The position numbers and the translations under genes were made by a program. From Amorphophallus konjac (Eukaryota > Streptophyta > Magnoliopsida > Alismatales > Araceae), in NCBI GenBank assembly GCA_022559845.1, contig JAHNEJ010001281.1, positions 248,001 through 312,000 on the forward strand: a stretch of 64,000 bases of DNA. Direction: 5' to 3'. Shown in pieces: positions 23,811-36,944 of this stretch. The notes beneath the pieces were generated by a model. It worked only from the letters and a program-made list of their open reading frames with translations. It made no database searches and was not told the origin of the DNA. Numbering within the stretch: the first letter of the stretch is position 1; every line of letters starts with the position of its first letter.

Positions 23811-25160
23811 TTTTTTTTTTTTGATTGGGGACTTTCATATCTCTTGAGAGTCGTCATCTCACGGCTAGGTACAAATCACACACTATGGCGCACAGCAGGT
23901 ATCGCTCAGCTACAAATTCGTTGTAATTTTGGTTCGCATCAATTATAGATGACTAAGATATATATAGTTGTTGCACACCCAAACAGTGGCCTCTGTCTAA
24001 AAAATGAAATCCTAGAAAGAGAGAGGATCTCACGAGATTAACATGTAAAGAGATGTGGCCTGTATAGAAGGTCTACTGTCGAAGAACATCCGTTCGATCG
24101 GATGGCATCCCATTCATGAGTACACTGTGTCTTGGCTCCTTACAAACTTCTTGCATTCAAGGAAAACATTGAGATGGATAGGTTCAATAGAAGGGCTGGG
24201 TATGAAGCAACGATATTTCCATATATATCAAAATGTGAGTAGAGACACAATCTGGATTTGGCTAGTAGATTAGATCACTCTCTTGATAGCCTTAGGTTCA
24301 TTTGTAGTACTACCACATACTATTTGTCTAGGATATAATATTTTTGATAGATGTTGTGTTGGTGTAGGTAATATATAAAATTTTGGCATCATTTTGAGGG
24401 TCTAAAGCTTAATTTCCAAGTAAAATATGGGTGTCAATGGGCCTTAATTGTGCTCCAGGATGCCACCGGGCCTTCTTGACCGACGCTGGCATCAGCCCCA
24501 TGCCCAAGTGGCTTACCCGATTAGCTGACAACCAACATATCGATGACCATACCATTGCGCCGCAAGATAAGCCCACTTCTAACTGGAATGTTGCACTTGT
24601 CTTCTCATGGCACGGCATTCTAAAGCCTGCAGCCTCTACCAACCATGAAATGTTTCAGAGTTAATTGCACTTGTTGAATGCAAAGTATCAAAAAAAAATT
24701 ACTTTTATCTACGTAACAGGGTTTGTCTACTCGGTGTGGGTCATACTCGCACGACTCGACCCGACCCAGACTGTGGGCGGGACGCCCGAGTCGTGGGTCG
24801 TCACCGGGTCATCTTATTAATTTAATATTATATTATATTATATATATAATATTTTTTTCTATTTTATTCTATTATTATATATATATTATATATATAACTT
24901 TTTTTATTTTACTATAGAACGAGATAGATCAAGACGGACCAAGTCGGGACCGACCCGATCCGTCCTAACCCGTGATCAGGACGGACAGATCGATCGAGAC
25001 GACAAACCCTACTACGTAGTATCTTATTTACCCTCCTAGTGAAATAATATATCCATATTTGCCACGACCCATTACCCACCATCCCATTAACCAAACTAGC
25101 AATGGTTAAATTTAATAAATATTTAAAAGATTACGAATTGAGAACTGCACACCGTCGATG

Positions 25161-25213
<53 letters not shown>

Positions 25214-26395
25214 TCTCACACACACACACACACACACATATCAGTCCCCAATAGACCAATGGAACGGGTGTTACTTGGTACACACCGCTGGATATGCAAC
25301 AAGTGTTCCTCTTTTCCTAACGCAATGTATGTACACAACATGTGCTGTAAAGCCGACCACTAACTGGACAATAGTCAAACACATGGCCAGCCCATGGGCT
25401 GAGTTGGCTTCCTGGGCTTTTTTTGGCATGGCTCGCCATCCAAAGTCCTGAACGTTGAAAGACCTTGGGGACAGGGCTGGCTCATTGATCAAATCATGTG
25501 AATATTATCTCCATTTGGATCATTACATCTGATTTTCATAATAATGCGATATGAGGTCACTCCAATAACACCTCGCATGGTTGTTGGATAATAATAAAAA
25601 AATATTGAGATCACAGGTGTAGACTGCACAATCCCGTATCCCATCACTAAAAAAAGCTACGTAGAAATGGCAGCTTGTGGCCGGGCTCAATTAGCACGTA
25701 TGGGAAAACCACCGGATCCTACCCCAAGCGGGAACAAGATCGATGTTCCATGATTTAACGTGCCCAGCCAACAAAGATATGTACCATAATCCTTGTGATT
25801 TGATAGGATACATCACCTTTGTTCACTTTTAAAAACTTTATGAAATAACCCTAAACCATTCCTTTTATGGACTCTACTCCAAGGTTTTATTAAGTAATCG
25901 TGCCGACCGTATCGATACAATACGGTGCTGCGTTTGTGTATCGAGATAAAACAAGAAAAATAAAAAATGTATCTACCTTTGACATATCTATTATAAAAAA
26001 TTTATTAATTAACATCTATATGATTTATTAGCTCATTCTCCTAGTGTTTATGATTAAATAGGTGAGTTTACCGGTTCAAAACTTAGATCTTGCACTTTTT
26101 TAAAAAGCTTTTTTAACTTAAATTTACGTCATTTGACAGTGATTCTAGATGGAGATGCTTCGATTTAGACCATTTGATAAAATAAATTCAATTTCAAAAA
26201 TTTTCTCCCCTATAACATGCATGACATAAAGTATTTTTATTTTTAAATTTTGACCAACAATCTTAATATTTTTTATATAAAATTTTAAGATACTTATAAT
26301 AAATTTAATAAATAAATAAATAAATAAATAAATTAAAAGAAATGAGATGAAGATGAATAGTGCTGAGATATATGGTGTTTTGTAATTAATGATGA
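23811..26395. other. AT-rich intergenic stretch
   Basis: I see no gene. It holds a (CT)n/(CA)n microsatellite at about 25164-25239. Between 24720 and 25000 runs rich in CGACCCGA and its complement flank an AT-rich centre, as in small degraded DNA elements. A run of AAAT repeats lies near 26309-26332. Confidence 0.5.
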
Positions 26396-26859
26396 GACTG
26401 TCAATTGGCTTGGCTTAAGTCTGCTCGGGTAGGGCCTAACTCATCAATTTTAAAGTCCAACTTGAGTCCATGCCCTAGTTATGTCAGGTCAAGCCCAACT
26501 TATTCACGAATCCGACTTCGGCCCAGCTATAAAAATTATATGAGAAAATAGTAAAAATATATATATAAGAATAGATAACTTCTAACCTCACTAAATTAAT
26601 TAGAGTTTTAGATGTTAATTTATTTGATAAGAGATCTTTTAATTTTTATTAAATAAAATAAGATGTTTTAATTTTTAATTAATTAAAATAAAATTTTAAA
26701 ATGAGAAAAAAAGAAGAACGGGCCGGACCGGCCCGCGAGTTTAATCGAGTCAAACTTAGACCCGACTAAGAACTCACGGGCCGAAAGGAGCCTCGCGATC
26801 CGACTCAAAATCGAGTCAAATTCACGAGCCTATCAAGCCGACCCGATTCATTGACAGTC
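26396..26859. mobile_element. Small non-autonomous DNA element (MITE-like)
   Basis: Left end GACTGTCAATTGG and right end CCGATTCATTGACAGTC give a terminal inverted repeat of about 10 bp. Subterminal CGGGT/ACCCG motifs occur on both sides of an AT-rich centre. The size of 464 bp and lack of coding fit a MITE, perhaps of hAT type. A clean target duplication was not found. Confidence 0.5.
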
Positions 26860-28850
26860 ATGATTGGTAGGTATATTAGGTCACATATAATTGAAAAAAT
26901 AAAAATAAATAATTTAATAGATTTTATCAAAAATTATTTTATTACTAGTTACAATAATTTAAATTATATAATATAATAAAAATATAAAAATATTCTCTCT
27001 CTCCTCTTCGTATTCTACTCTAGAATTATTATCAAATAACCTAAATAGAAGTCAAAAAAAAATTAAAAGAAATATGATCGATCTAAGTTTTGAATTCACA
27101 ATGTCACCTATTTAACTAAACACTATATCCAACTAAGTTAATAATTCATATCAAATAATTTTATCTATACTAAATATATTAACTAATATATAAATGTTAA
27201 CGTTAAACTAGCACTAGTGCTCATCGCACACGTATTAGTGAGGGTCTCACCCTAAATCGCTCCGAAACGTAATAGGACGCACGGTTATGTGCAATACTCA
27301 ACGAATCGATTGCATCTCATGTCTCGCATGTATCAAATTCTCTTCGGTATGATCTGATACGTGTGATTTATAGCGTATCCGATTGATACGTCAAACTATG
27401 CTCTCCTCTGAACTCTTCAAAATTTAAAATCTTAATTTCAATACCCATCTAGATAATTAAAAAGTATTGCCCTTATACCCTTAAAAGTTTGTGAATAATC
27501 CTAAACCTGTCCTTCGTGGACTCTACTCTAACCCCTCCTCAAGAAATAAAATCCCTACCTTCCTATACCCATAGAATAGCTTCCACACATCACACGAGAA
27601 TTGTCGCAGAATAATATGACAGCTTTAAGAATAGAAAGGAAATTACATGTTTACCCTTATTTTAAAAAAAACTTGACCAACAGCTGCTACTGCTAAACAG
27701 TAGCAATAGGATTGGCCCGGCGGCCGGCACGAGAATGAAGGAAAAATTAAAGAAGACTGATTAAGCAAACTTTTGAGAGGCTTTACGTTTTCGGTGCGAG
27801 CTAATTATACTCAATTCAGAGTGTAATTAAGTTGAACAAGCAAAATTGGAGGAGCGGGGAAGGAGGAAGTGAGAAAATTGCTAGCGTACAAAGCAAAAGT
27901 AAGACTGTTGACATTATTTGACGAGATTTTGAGGGTATAAGAATAATTTCTCCGTTATGATATTCTCTTGCTGACCAGAATCGACGCATTGTGCCGAGAT
28001 GCAGAGGAACTGTGTCTCCAGACAAAGTGACACCAAAAAGACCACTGTAGCCCCTACCCCACGGGAATGCCACCGAACCAGTGCTTCTTTGACAGAGCAT
28101 TAACAAAAGGCTGAGGCAAAGTTTTGAGCAGTTGGGCAATCTTCTTTCTTCCTGTTCCGTCCCCCGTCTCTTCACCTTTTTAATAAGATATCAAAAAGAG
28201 AGAGAAATTGGGGGGATGGGGGGTCGAAAAAAACTAGTGCTTCTAGCCGCCGCCCATATGCCAGCTTCTTGTTCCCTTCTGTTTGATCAGAGGAATCTTC
28301 TCGTACAAACCACATGTAACCAGAACTAAACACACCAAGTCCTGTCACCTGTAACTGTGTGTTCTACATCTTCCTTAAAGTTGTCTCCTTTCATAGGTGT
28401 CATCCCCCACTGATGCAGGACAGCAACGTTTCACCCCATCAAAATAAATCGAGCTCTCGTAGACATTTGATCAGAATCAAATCATGCCATCAATAATTAA
28501 AATAACTTGTTATTCCCCACCAATAAATAGTAATAATCTACTAATCCCACTGTTCAGAACTATAGATCATTGTGAATGTCATAAATATCGGTCACCAATA
28601 TTTGTCCAAAACTCCAGTCAAAATAAACTTTTCTTTTGATCAAATAATCTGATGTTTGACAATGCAATTGGAACATTAGAAGCACAGAATACCTGCTATG
28701 TAAAGTTTGAAAATACAGACAGTGACCGGTGACTAAATGAGGGCAAACCAAATGGGTCAAAGAATTACTCTGGGGCCAAATAACTGACGTGCTATACCCA
28801 TCTCAGAAGGGAAAGAGAAAATCTAGGGCTTCAAAATTAGAATGTCAAGT
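26860..28850. other. AT-rich intergenic stretch
   Basis: No protein or RNA gene is recognisable. The ORFs at 27816-28175 and 28132-28329 show no known domain. Confidence 0.5.
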
Positions 28851-29007
28851 ACCTTCACGATCATGTCATGATTCCTGACAACGTGGGAACCGGGAAGGGA
28901 CCAGACCGCGAGCAATAGCACGATCTCCGACTATGGCAGTACGATGCCGGTGTGGCGACGGTCTGCTGGGCTTGGCAAGGAGCCGGCAGTCATGGCGGTG
29001 GGTCTGC

Positions 29008-29662
29008 AGATCGGGCAGGCGGCGGCGGCCGGCGCGGGCCGGGCTGTCGTGCGCGGTAGAGGGCGAGCGGTGGGTGCGGCCGCGGATGCCGGCCGGCCTT
29101 CACGGACGCGGGGATGGCGGAGGGCTGCGGCGGGTTCGTGCCACCTCGGGAAGCCAGCGGCGTGCCGCCGGGGTGGCGACACCGGTGCAAGGCTTGGGCT
29201 TGCCGGTGGGGCTGCCGGTGCAATCGCGGGCAGCGATGGGGGGTTTCCACTGCGTTCGTGATTCACAGAGTGAACAGTAAAAATGGGATGGGGAAGACGA
29301 TGAACAGGGCTTGGGGAAATAAACTTAGATAAATGAATGGAAAATAAAGGAGCAGTGATTTGGCAGTGGGATGGGTTGCGGTGGAGAGCAACTGGAAGAC
29401 ACAGTGAGAAGAATAACACGGAGTGGGGTATCACGGTGGAGTAAAAACAAGAAAATAATGGGACCAGTGGGAAGAGTGCGCTGGGGTTTCGTGGAAGAAG
29501 AAACACAAAGAGATCAAATTAAAAGAAGGATAGAATTGGGGGTTTCGGCTTCCGCCAGAAAGAAGTCAGAAGGATTTGGCCTCCGCCAGAAGAAGAAGAA
29601 GGAGGTTTGGCATCCCGCCAGAAGGAGAAAACACACAGACATGTTTCACAAATTTTCTCTAA
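29008..29662 (-). repeat. Left arm of a 655-bp inverted repeat
   Basis: Matches 30486-31140 in reverse complement over the full length. Translations of the same frame (28931-29506 minus and 30642-31163 plus) differ at only about ten residues. The spacer is 823 bp. Confidence 0.95.
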
Positions 29663-29943
29663 CCATTGCCTAACCCTAATTAGGGCTAGCACACTAATAT
29701 TTATAGAGAAACAAATTTACAAATAAATCCAACTTCCTTCTACTTTAACACCTACCCTATCTCGACTATTAAAATAAACAAATAGTACATAATCGACCAA
29801 ATAAATTCTAAACTAAAAATAACCCATTAATTAAATGCGAAAATAGAAGAAAATAATAAAAATAATCTTCATCTCGGATCTCTTCAACGGCTCCTGATAA
29901 ATCTGCATCTTCAAAAATAATTTGTGCAATCCGCTCCGCATCA
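29008..29943 (-). mobile_element. 3' LTR (U3 to at least part of R/U5) of a minus-strand LTR element
   Basis: On the minus strand a purine tract (CAAGGGGAGAT, 29944-29954) precedes TGATGCGGAGCGG at 29943, the LTR start. It continues leftward through a U3 of about 185 bp, a TATA-like CTCTATAAATATTAG at about 29694-29708, and a 655-bp block (29662-29008) found again inverted at 30486-31140. The left end of the LTR beyond 29008 was not fixed. The 127-residue minus ORF ending near 29831 contains FKIRGRIFSNKGRLMR, typical of the 3' end of gypsy-type elements. Confidence 0.65.
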
Positions 29944-30485
29944 ATCTCCCCTTGTTCGAAAAAATTCGACCTCGAATTTTAAAATGATGAAGAAGCACTG
30001 AAGTGAAGATGGGAACATCTGGAGCATTCATCACCGAACAGTCCACATAAATATTCAGATCAAATAGTTGGTGATGTCTGCGAATATGCATTTCAACATT
30101 GCACCATATCATGTCAAAATCATTCTGAGCCATACAACATTTCATATCAGCACCAATAAGAGAACATGAACTCTGTGGACCTGTGGTGACTGAAGATGAA
30201 TATAATTCAAACAAGATCTCTGAATGAATATCAAATGATGGGTGTCACTCTACTAGATCACATGCAGAATGAAATGTAGGAACCACCACTGGAGATGACT
30301 CATGTGCAGTAGGCACCTCAAACGTAATATCTGAAATCAAATCCAATCCAGACTGAATAAATAACTCGTGATCCCATGAATCAAGAATTAGCTTCTGAAA
30401 TGAATTCATATCAGAATGAAAATGACCAGCTTCAAATATAGACTCAGCAATCAAATCAAACCCTGCATCAATCATGAGCATTTGA
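29944..30485 (-). mobile_element. Short internal remnant of the minus-strand LTR element
   Basis: About 540 bp between the purine tract and the inverted LTR block. Two minus-strand ORF fragments (ends at 29831 and 30245) look like the tail of an element coding region but contain no catalytic domain. Most of the internal region is missing. Confidence 0.5.
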
Positions 30486-31140
30486 TTAGAGAAAATTTGT
30501 GAAACACGTCTGTGTGTTTTCTCCTTCTGGCGGGATGCCAAACCTCCTTCTTCTTCTTCTGGCGGAGGTCAAACCCTTCTGACTTCTTTCTGGCGGAAGC
30601 CGAAACCCCCAATTCTATCCTTCTTTTAATTTGATCTCTTTGTGTTTCTTCTTCCACGAAACCCCAGCGCACTCTTCCCACTGGTCCCATTATTTTCTTA
30701 TTTTTACTCCACCGTGATACCCCACTCCGTGTTATTCTTCTCACTGTGTCTTCCAGTTGCTCTCCGCCGCAACCCATCCCACTGCCAAATCACTGCTCCT
30801 TTATTTTCCATTCATTTATCTAAGTTTATTTCCCCAAGCCCTGTTCATCGTCTTCCCCATCCCATTTTTACTGCTCACTCTGTGAATCACGAACGCAGTG
30901 GAAACCCCCCATCGCTGCCCGCGACTGCACCGGCAGCCCCACCGGCAAGCCCAAGCCTTGCACCGGTGTCGCCACCCCGGCGGCAAGCCGCTGGCCTCCC
31001 GAGGTGGCCCGAACCCGCCGCAGCCCTCCGCCATCCCCGCGTCCGTGAAGGCCGGCCGGCATCCGCGGCCGCACCCACCGCTCGCCCTCTACCGCGCACG
31101 ACAGCCCGGCCCGCGCCGGCCGCCGTCGCCTGCCCGATCT
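30486..31140 (+). repeat. Right arm of the 655-bp inverted repeat
   Basis: The same block as 29662-29008 in the opposite orientation. In a normal right-hand LTR of this minus-strand element it should have the same orientation as the left copy, so this block is inverted. Confidence 0.95.
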
Positions 31141-31321
31141 CGACTTATAAAATAAATAAATAGTACATAGTCGACCAAATAAATTCTAAACTAAAAATAA
31201 CATATTAATTAAATACGAAAATAGAAGAAAATAATAAAAATAATCTTCATCTCGGATCTCTTCAACAGCTCCTGATAAATCTGCATCTTCAAAAATAATT
31301 TATGCAATCCGCTCCGCATCA
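31137..31321 (-). mobile_element. U3 part of the 5' LTR (direct repeat of 29759-29943)
   Basis: 185 bp matching 29759-29943 in the same orientation and of equal length, ending at TGATGCGG on the minus strand. The roughly 96 bp holding the TATA region (29663-29758) are missing here, and the next block is inverted. Confidence 0.85.
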
Positions 31322-34300
31322 CCCACCCAACCGAGAATCGTCCTGTGAATACCCGTGCAAGAAGAACTTGAGCAAACCGACTGTTGTATAACTATGCCGT
31401 ATATTTCTACACTTTGCTCGAAGGAATCTTCACGCTTGCATTTAGTTCTAATTAACTTAGTCAGTCGTCAACACTGAACAATCACATCATCACTGTCACA
31501 CGGTGTTGAACAAATTTACAAGTCTCTTAACTTCTTCTCGACTTGCTGATGAGAGTGTCCAAACATGCATGGTTGTCCACGTTCACCAATCGAGTCGAAA
31601 CGATCTGAAACAAGCCAAGTGATGCCTCTTAACAAAAAGCCGTCTTTCCTATCCTTGCCTGTGACCGAGTGTTACGAGACCAGATGATAACGAAGACGGG
31701 AATCGAAGGGAGTCGGGTACTGTTCGAATCCTAGAGCCCGTATTTGGCTCGAAGCCTCCACGGGGAGGCTTTTTCTCGGGCGGAGAGGGACACGCGGGGG
31801 CGGGATCGGGCCCGCGTCCTTTACTTTCCCAACGAAGGGCAGGGGTGAACCACTATGTCACAGCCGCGGGCGAGTTCGACAAAAAACTGTCTTATCAACC
31901 CACGTGGAAGCATAGCTTTTAACAAAGCCAAGTCCCATCCCTGTGTTCTCCTTTTGGCAGCTAACTCATAGATAGGGCAATGAAGTCGCATTGGCAAGAG
32001 TTTGACGGTGATGAGTCCATGGAAGGTAAAGATCCGGATGGACCATACCATATCCATGGGTCATGATCCCCCTCCCCTTTCCAACTCGCTGTCTCTTTTA
32101 TGTCCCTTCACTTATTTTTGCTGCCATCCAGGGGGGGTGGCCCGGCCCGTTCCTTCACCCCCTCCCCTTCCAGTACAAATCTGACTCATCTCCAACGTGG
32201 CCACCATCTCAGTCTGGTCCTTCTCCATCAGCTGGAGGAACCCCCCCCCCCCCGCCGCCGGCCGGCCCCTCCATCATCTTTCTTGTAATTGCACTCTCTG
32301 TCACCTGGATGCGTCGACCCATGCTCATCCGAATCAACTCGGGCAAAGTACAGCGGCCAGGAGGCAGCCATTCCTCTCGACAGTCTACAAGCTGATCTCA
32401 TTAATTTCTTCGTTGACGGAGACGTACGTACGCCCTCATACATATATACCGACGTGGGTGTACTTTTCGACCCTATTTTTTTCCTGGCATGCATGTTTTA
32501 TTTTAAGGTCAGGTACATATGGATCATAAAGCCCTAGTCTGGAAACCAAATCATTGAGTCAAGTAATTTAATATTATACTCAAATTAATAACCTTAATCT
32601 TGAACCGACCCGACATGCCACGCATCGCGGCCCTTTAATTATGTAATGCGAATTATGGAGGAGAGAACGTACAATAATGTTGGAGATCGAAATCACATGA
32701 CCAGGAATGGAGAGCATTCTAGAGCTTCCAGAGCCGAACTGATCTTTTGCACATCTAATCGCTACAAAGGATGAAAACCTCGTTACCATGTTGATTCCTT
32801 TATTTTCACATTTAATCCTCGGAAGATGTAATAAACTCACAGTTTGTTAGACTTGTGCTGGGTACGTTCTCAGTCGTCAAATTTGTCACTATCCTTGTTT
32901 CCAGTTCTTAGCTCTCTTCTATCTATCCCACACACTTGGCTTGCTTCTTTAGACGCAAACCCGGACTGGGCGTGCAAGAGAACTGGACCCCAAGTTAGAC
33001 CCGACAAATGAGAAAAAAGGAAAGGAGTTGTCCAAGGTTTCAAACCGTGGAAGGACCAGCACTACCCATGCTCTGAGTAACTGGCGACACGTCGAAATCA
33101 AATGAGTAGGATTGCCATTTTTCCAGGTGGATGGGTAGGGGCCTTTAACTTTCTACTATGAAATGAAAGAAGCACAAGAGTAAAACGTGCATGTCAAACC
33201 TTTACCTTTAAACATACACAATTTTAGAAGGTAGAAGAGTCTAGAACCTAGATTATCCGGGGCCTTAGTTGGACTGGACGGGCAATTCTGTGCAATGGTA
33301 CGTAGTCCTGTTGGGGTCAGGTTAGATGATGGAGATTGATGAACATCTAGAACATTAAGGTCTACTTTGATAAATGGATAGGCTCCAACCGGATGACATA
33401 TATATTCGTCGATTGGAAGTCGGTTTCGCCGATTTCGTTACTTCCCCACTTTGATAAAATATTGAATATCTTACCCCAATAACATGTAACATGTGAAAAA
33501 AGTTGAGTTTTCTCGTTCGAGTCGTTAGGGTCGAATACTTGGCCCGATTAAGACGAATAGTGTATTCGCTCTAACCCCCACTCCATTATTAAATTGGGTC
33601 TAAGGGAGTGTTTGTTAGCGTAAACGTCTCAGGAGAGGTCACCTACGCTAATCGACTCTAATTAATCTCTTTGTGTGTGAGGAGAGCATTGAGACTTATG
33701 TCACTCTCTCTCTCATCTGCTCCCCCACTTTAGGCCCTAAGTATTCGCTAGATTCTACTCCTGGACAAAAAAATAATAGTTGTGCGCTTAACGTGGAGCC
33801 TACTGCATTAGGTTTAGCTAGTAGAGAGGTTTTGTAACCAAAACAGAGATGTTCATCGAACTCGATCACCTAACCTGAGCACCCCTTTCCTTCGTACGGG
33901 GAAAGACCTTGCGAGACATACTGTTAAAGGTTAAGGGCCGTGACCTTTATAACTGATTGGACATCAGTTGGTGGAATTCGGTATGATGAAGGGTATTGAG
34001 GATCCGCATTCCCGAGAACAGTGTAAATTCGAACATGTCAACCTCACCCCAACTTCCATCGAAACTGATCGTTGATTTCTGCAGAGGTGACAAATAATGG
34101 TACTGAATCGGTGGAGTGAAAGGAGATTTTGAGGACACCACCGGTGTGGGTTTGTCACGGTGGCTGAGTTCACACGAGCGACCAGCCAAACGTGTCAATT
34201 CCCCATATGGGCATATTATAAGAAAAAGGCCAGTCGTACTAAGTGGCTGCCTAATCTATGTCCGAAGACTTAGTTCCACGTCAGCTTTATTCCCTCCGGA

Positions 34301-34727
34301 ATTAAAAAAAAATCCGAATGCTTCGAATCCAAGGAAGCTCCCAAATTCCCCATCCCAAACCACCCCCAAAAATCCCCATTTTGTAAACTCTATTAGAGAC
34401 AGTTGAATCACATGGCAGGCAAGATAAACTAATTAGGGTGGTTTGTCATTTATATTAAAAAGAAAAGTTGCCGATGCATGATGAAGGCCTTGGTTGGTAG
34501 TTGCCCCGTCTCTCCTGCAGCTTTTCGAATCTCTACTGTCGTAGGCATGAGGGAAGGTTAACTGTTGGATTATTAATTAACAATACGAGATGATTAGTTC
34601 AATAATTGTTTAGCCAATATGATTCTTGGGATGGCATATATATATATATTTGGTATGAGGTGGGTCATAGACCACTGGGTTTCAGGTTTTCCACTGTTGC
34701 TGGCTTGCCAGCAGCATTGTGTTCAAA

Positions 34728-34768
<41 letters not shown>

Positions 34769-35634
34769 GCATCGCCGTAACCTGGATCTAGCATCGAGCT
34801 TTTATGACTATGTTTTTGTCTAATGTGAACCTTTACATGGTGGATGACTCCTAAATAAGAATTGTTTAGACAACAGAGGAGTTATAAGAACAATTGGCAG
34901 GTAAGAAGCTATACATTGTATAGATTTAATTCAAACAACCGAAGTTTCAAGCAAACACTTCACTTTGGGGCACATATACGTGCAGCAGTTGGACTACAAT
35001 AACATGGGGTGCACAATTCTCAGACATGATCACGGGTCTCTGATAGCATATTGAAGTTATTGGAATGTCTAACTTAATCTAAGACTTAGAATGAAGAGAG
35101 ATGTGACATCGTGTTCTTATTTTATTTTAAACTCCGCCACATGCATAACTTGTTAATTAGAGTTATTAGATTAAGTTATCTGACTCAAAATCTTAAAATG
35201 TTAGAAATGATATCACGTTATATTTTTATCTTATTTTTGTCACCACACGATGGAGATTATTTTTACACATCACTCATGTGCAAATCGATTTAAATTATGT
35301 CACGTGGACAATAACCAACATGAGGTGGGTGCATAGTCCAATCATGGGCTCTAACATCCTATTAGAGTTATTGGATTGAACAATCCAACTTAAATTTTAA
35401 GGATTTTAATGGAGAGGGAGACTGCAATATATTTTTATTTTATTTTTGTCATCACACCATGTGTTTCTTTTCTTATAGAACTATCATACCAGAAATATCC
35501 ATGACTCAGTCCTCCGGAAGGCATCCACCAATCTTGCTTCACTTAACAGCCCACAAAAAGCGGGCTGCTAGTCCTACTACAACGTACTACGGATAAGATT
35601 AATAGAAAGACTCGTTGCACATCTAGGGTGTATT
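31322..35634. other. Intergenic stretch, no gene seen
   Basis: No ORF here carries a recognisable domain. It contains a C-run near 32240, a short (CT)n tract at about 34733-34767 and ordinary AT-rich sequence. Confidence 0.5.
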
Positions 35635-35925
35635 ACACACTCTAGGTGTTCAGTGTTTTTAAATTTTTATTTTAAAAAAATAAAATAATCTTCAAGATAT
35701 CTTAAATTGAGATGTAAGTCACGTCACCATTAGTTTACTTAAAAAAATTAAAAAAATAGATTGAATGAATAGTGTTAAACTCATTCTTTTAAAAAATGAT
35801 CTATTTTATTTTTAATTTTTTAAATAATGAGATAGTCACGTGACTTGCATACTCTATAATGAGAGCTACTGTAAAATAAAATAAAAAATTTAAATTTAAA
35901 TTCACTGCACACTAGCACATCAAAC
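35635..35925. mobile_element. Imperfect inverted-repeat element (MITE-like)
   Basis: The left part (ACACTCTAGGTGTTCAGTG, then T/A-rich) resembles the reverse complement of the right part (TGTGCTAGTGTGCAGTG, then T/A-rich). Inner arms with AAGTCACGT near 35715 and 35838 also pair. Exact ends and target duplication are unclear. It lies about 260 bp before the HIPP TATA box. Confidence 0.4.
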
Positions 35926-36182
35926 CTTTCTCTAATATTAAAGGGCTTCCAAAGTTGCTTCCATCACCAACCCATGTGGCCACACCCTTCCCATTGTACA
36001 GCCCTCAAAAATCAGCAATATTTTTCACCCATCGCCTCATCTTTCCATCAAAATACATCTCCTTTCTTCTAGAGACGGTGGAACAGAACCTTTTCCAACA
36101 TTACTACTTTTCTGTTGCGGTGGGTTAACTTTCTATCAGCATTTCCCATCCATTACTCTACCGTAGCCGCCCCTGCTATGTC

Positions 36183-36190
36183 TATATAAA
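36183..36190 (+). promoter_or_regulatory. TATA box of the HIPP gene
   Basis: TATATAAA lies about 360 bp before the ATG. The leader that follows contains a direct duplication of CTTAGTAAGCACCACCC (about 36290-36325). Confidence 0.65.
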
Positions 36191-36349
36191 TATGCTAGCT
36201 ATCTTCCCTCCAATTCCCCCCCTTCCCACTCCCTCACTACCCTGGCCTTGAAGAAAGAGAGCTAGCAAGCAAGAGAAAAACCCCTAGAACTTAGTAAGCA
36301 CCACCCCTTAGTAAGCACCACCCCTTCCACATAGCTTAGTAGGCTAAGG

Positions 36350-36457
36350 ATGCACTGCATGCGGTTAGGAATCATTCCCTGCTTGTTTATCATAGTTGAT
36401 CGCTGCACCACCAATACCCTCCTTCAACACCGCAGCTCTGTTCATACATGTATATAG
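36350..36457 (+). other. Upstream ORF in the HIPP leader (35 codons)
   Basis: ATG at 36350 to TAG at 36455-36457, ending 86 bp before the main ATG. It starts MHCMRLGIIPC. If transcription starts near 36215 it is in the mRNA and could reduce translation of the main frame. Nothing shows that it is conserved. Confidence 0.45.
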
Positions 36458-36543
36458 AGGAGTTCCCAGCTTAGTTCGACCCCCCTTTCTGGCGGTATCT
36501 CTTCATCAACCTTGCAAGGAGAGCGGAAGTGATTGTTAGCTCC

Positions 36544-36876
36544 ATGGGGGAAGCTACACAGGTACTTTCCTGTTCTGGGTTTTGTCCTTCGTGCTGCCAT
36601 TGTGACCTGCATTCCTTCCTTAAATCTCTTAGTTTGGTTTGTGATCGTAACTTGGCAGGAAGAAGCCAAGGCAGAGGTCAAGCCAGAAGAGAAGAAGGAG
36701 GAACCGAAGCCAGAGGAGAAGAAGGAAGAAAAACCTGAGGAGAAGAAAGAGGAAAAGAAGGAAGAAGAGAAGAAAGAAGAAGCGCCGCCCGCTCCGCCAT
36801 CCCCCACTGTTCTCTTTGTGAACTTGCACTGTGTTGGCTGCGCAAAGAAGATTGAGAGGTCCATATTGAAGTGCAG

Positions 36877-36944
<68 letters not shown>

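Noticed and set aside
28931..31163. Paired ORFs of 191 and 173 residues starting MFLLPRNPS
   Set aside because: They lie on the arms of an inverted LTR segment, their similarity follows from the DNA duplication, and no domain is recognisable.
31700..31740. GTTCGAATCC as a tRNA T-loop
   Set aside because: The flanking bases do not pair as a T-stem and no other tRNA arms are present.
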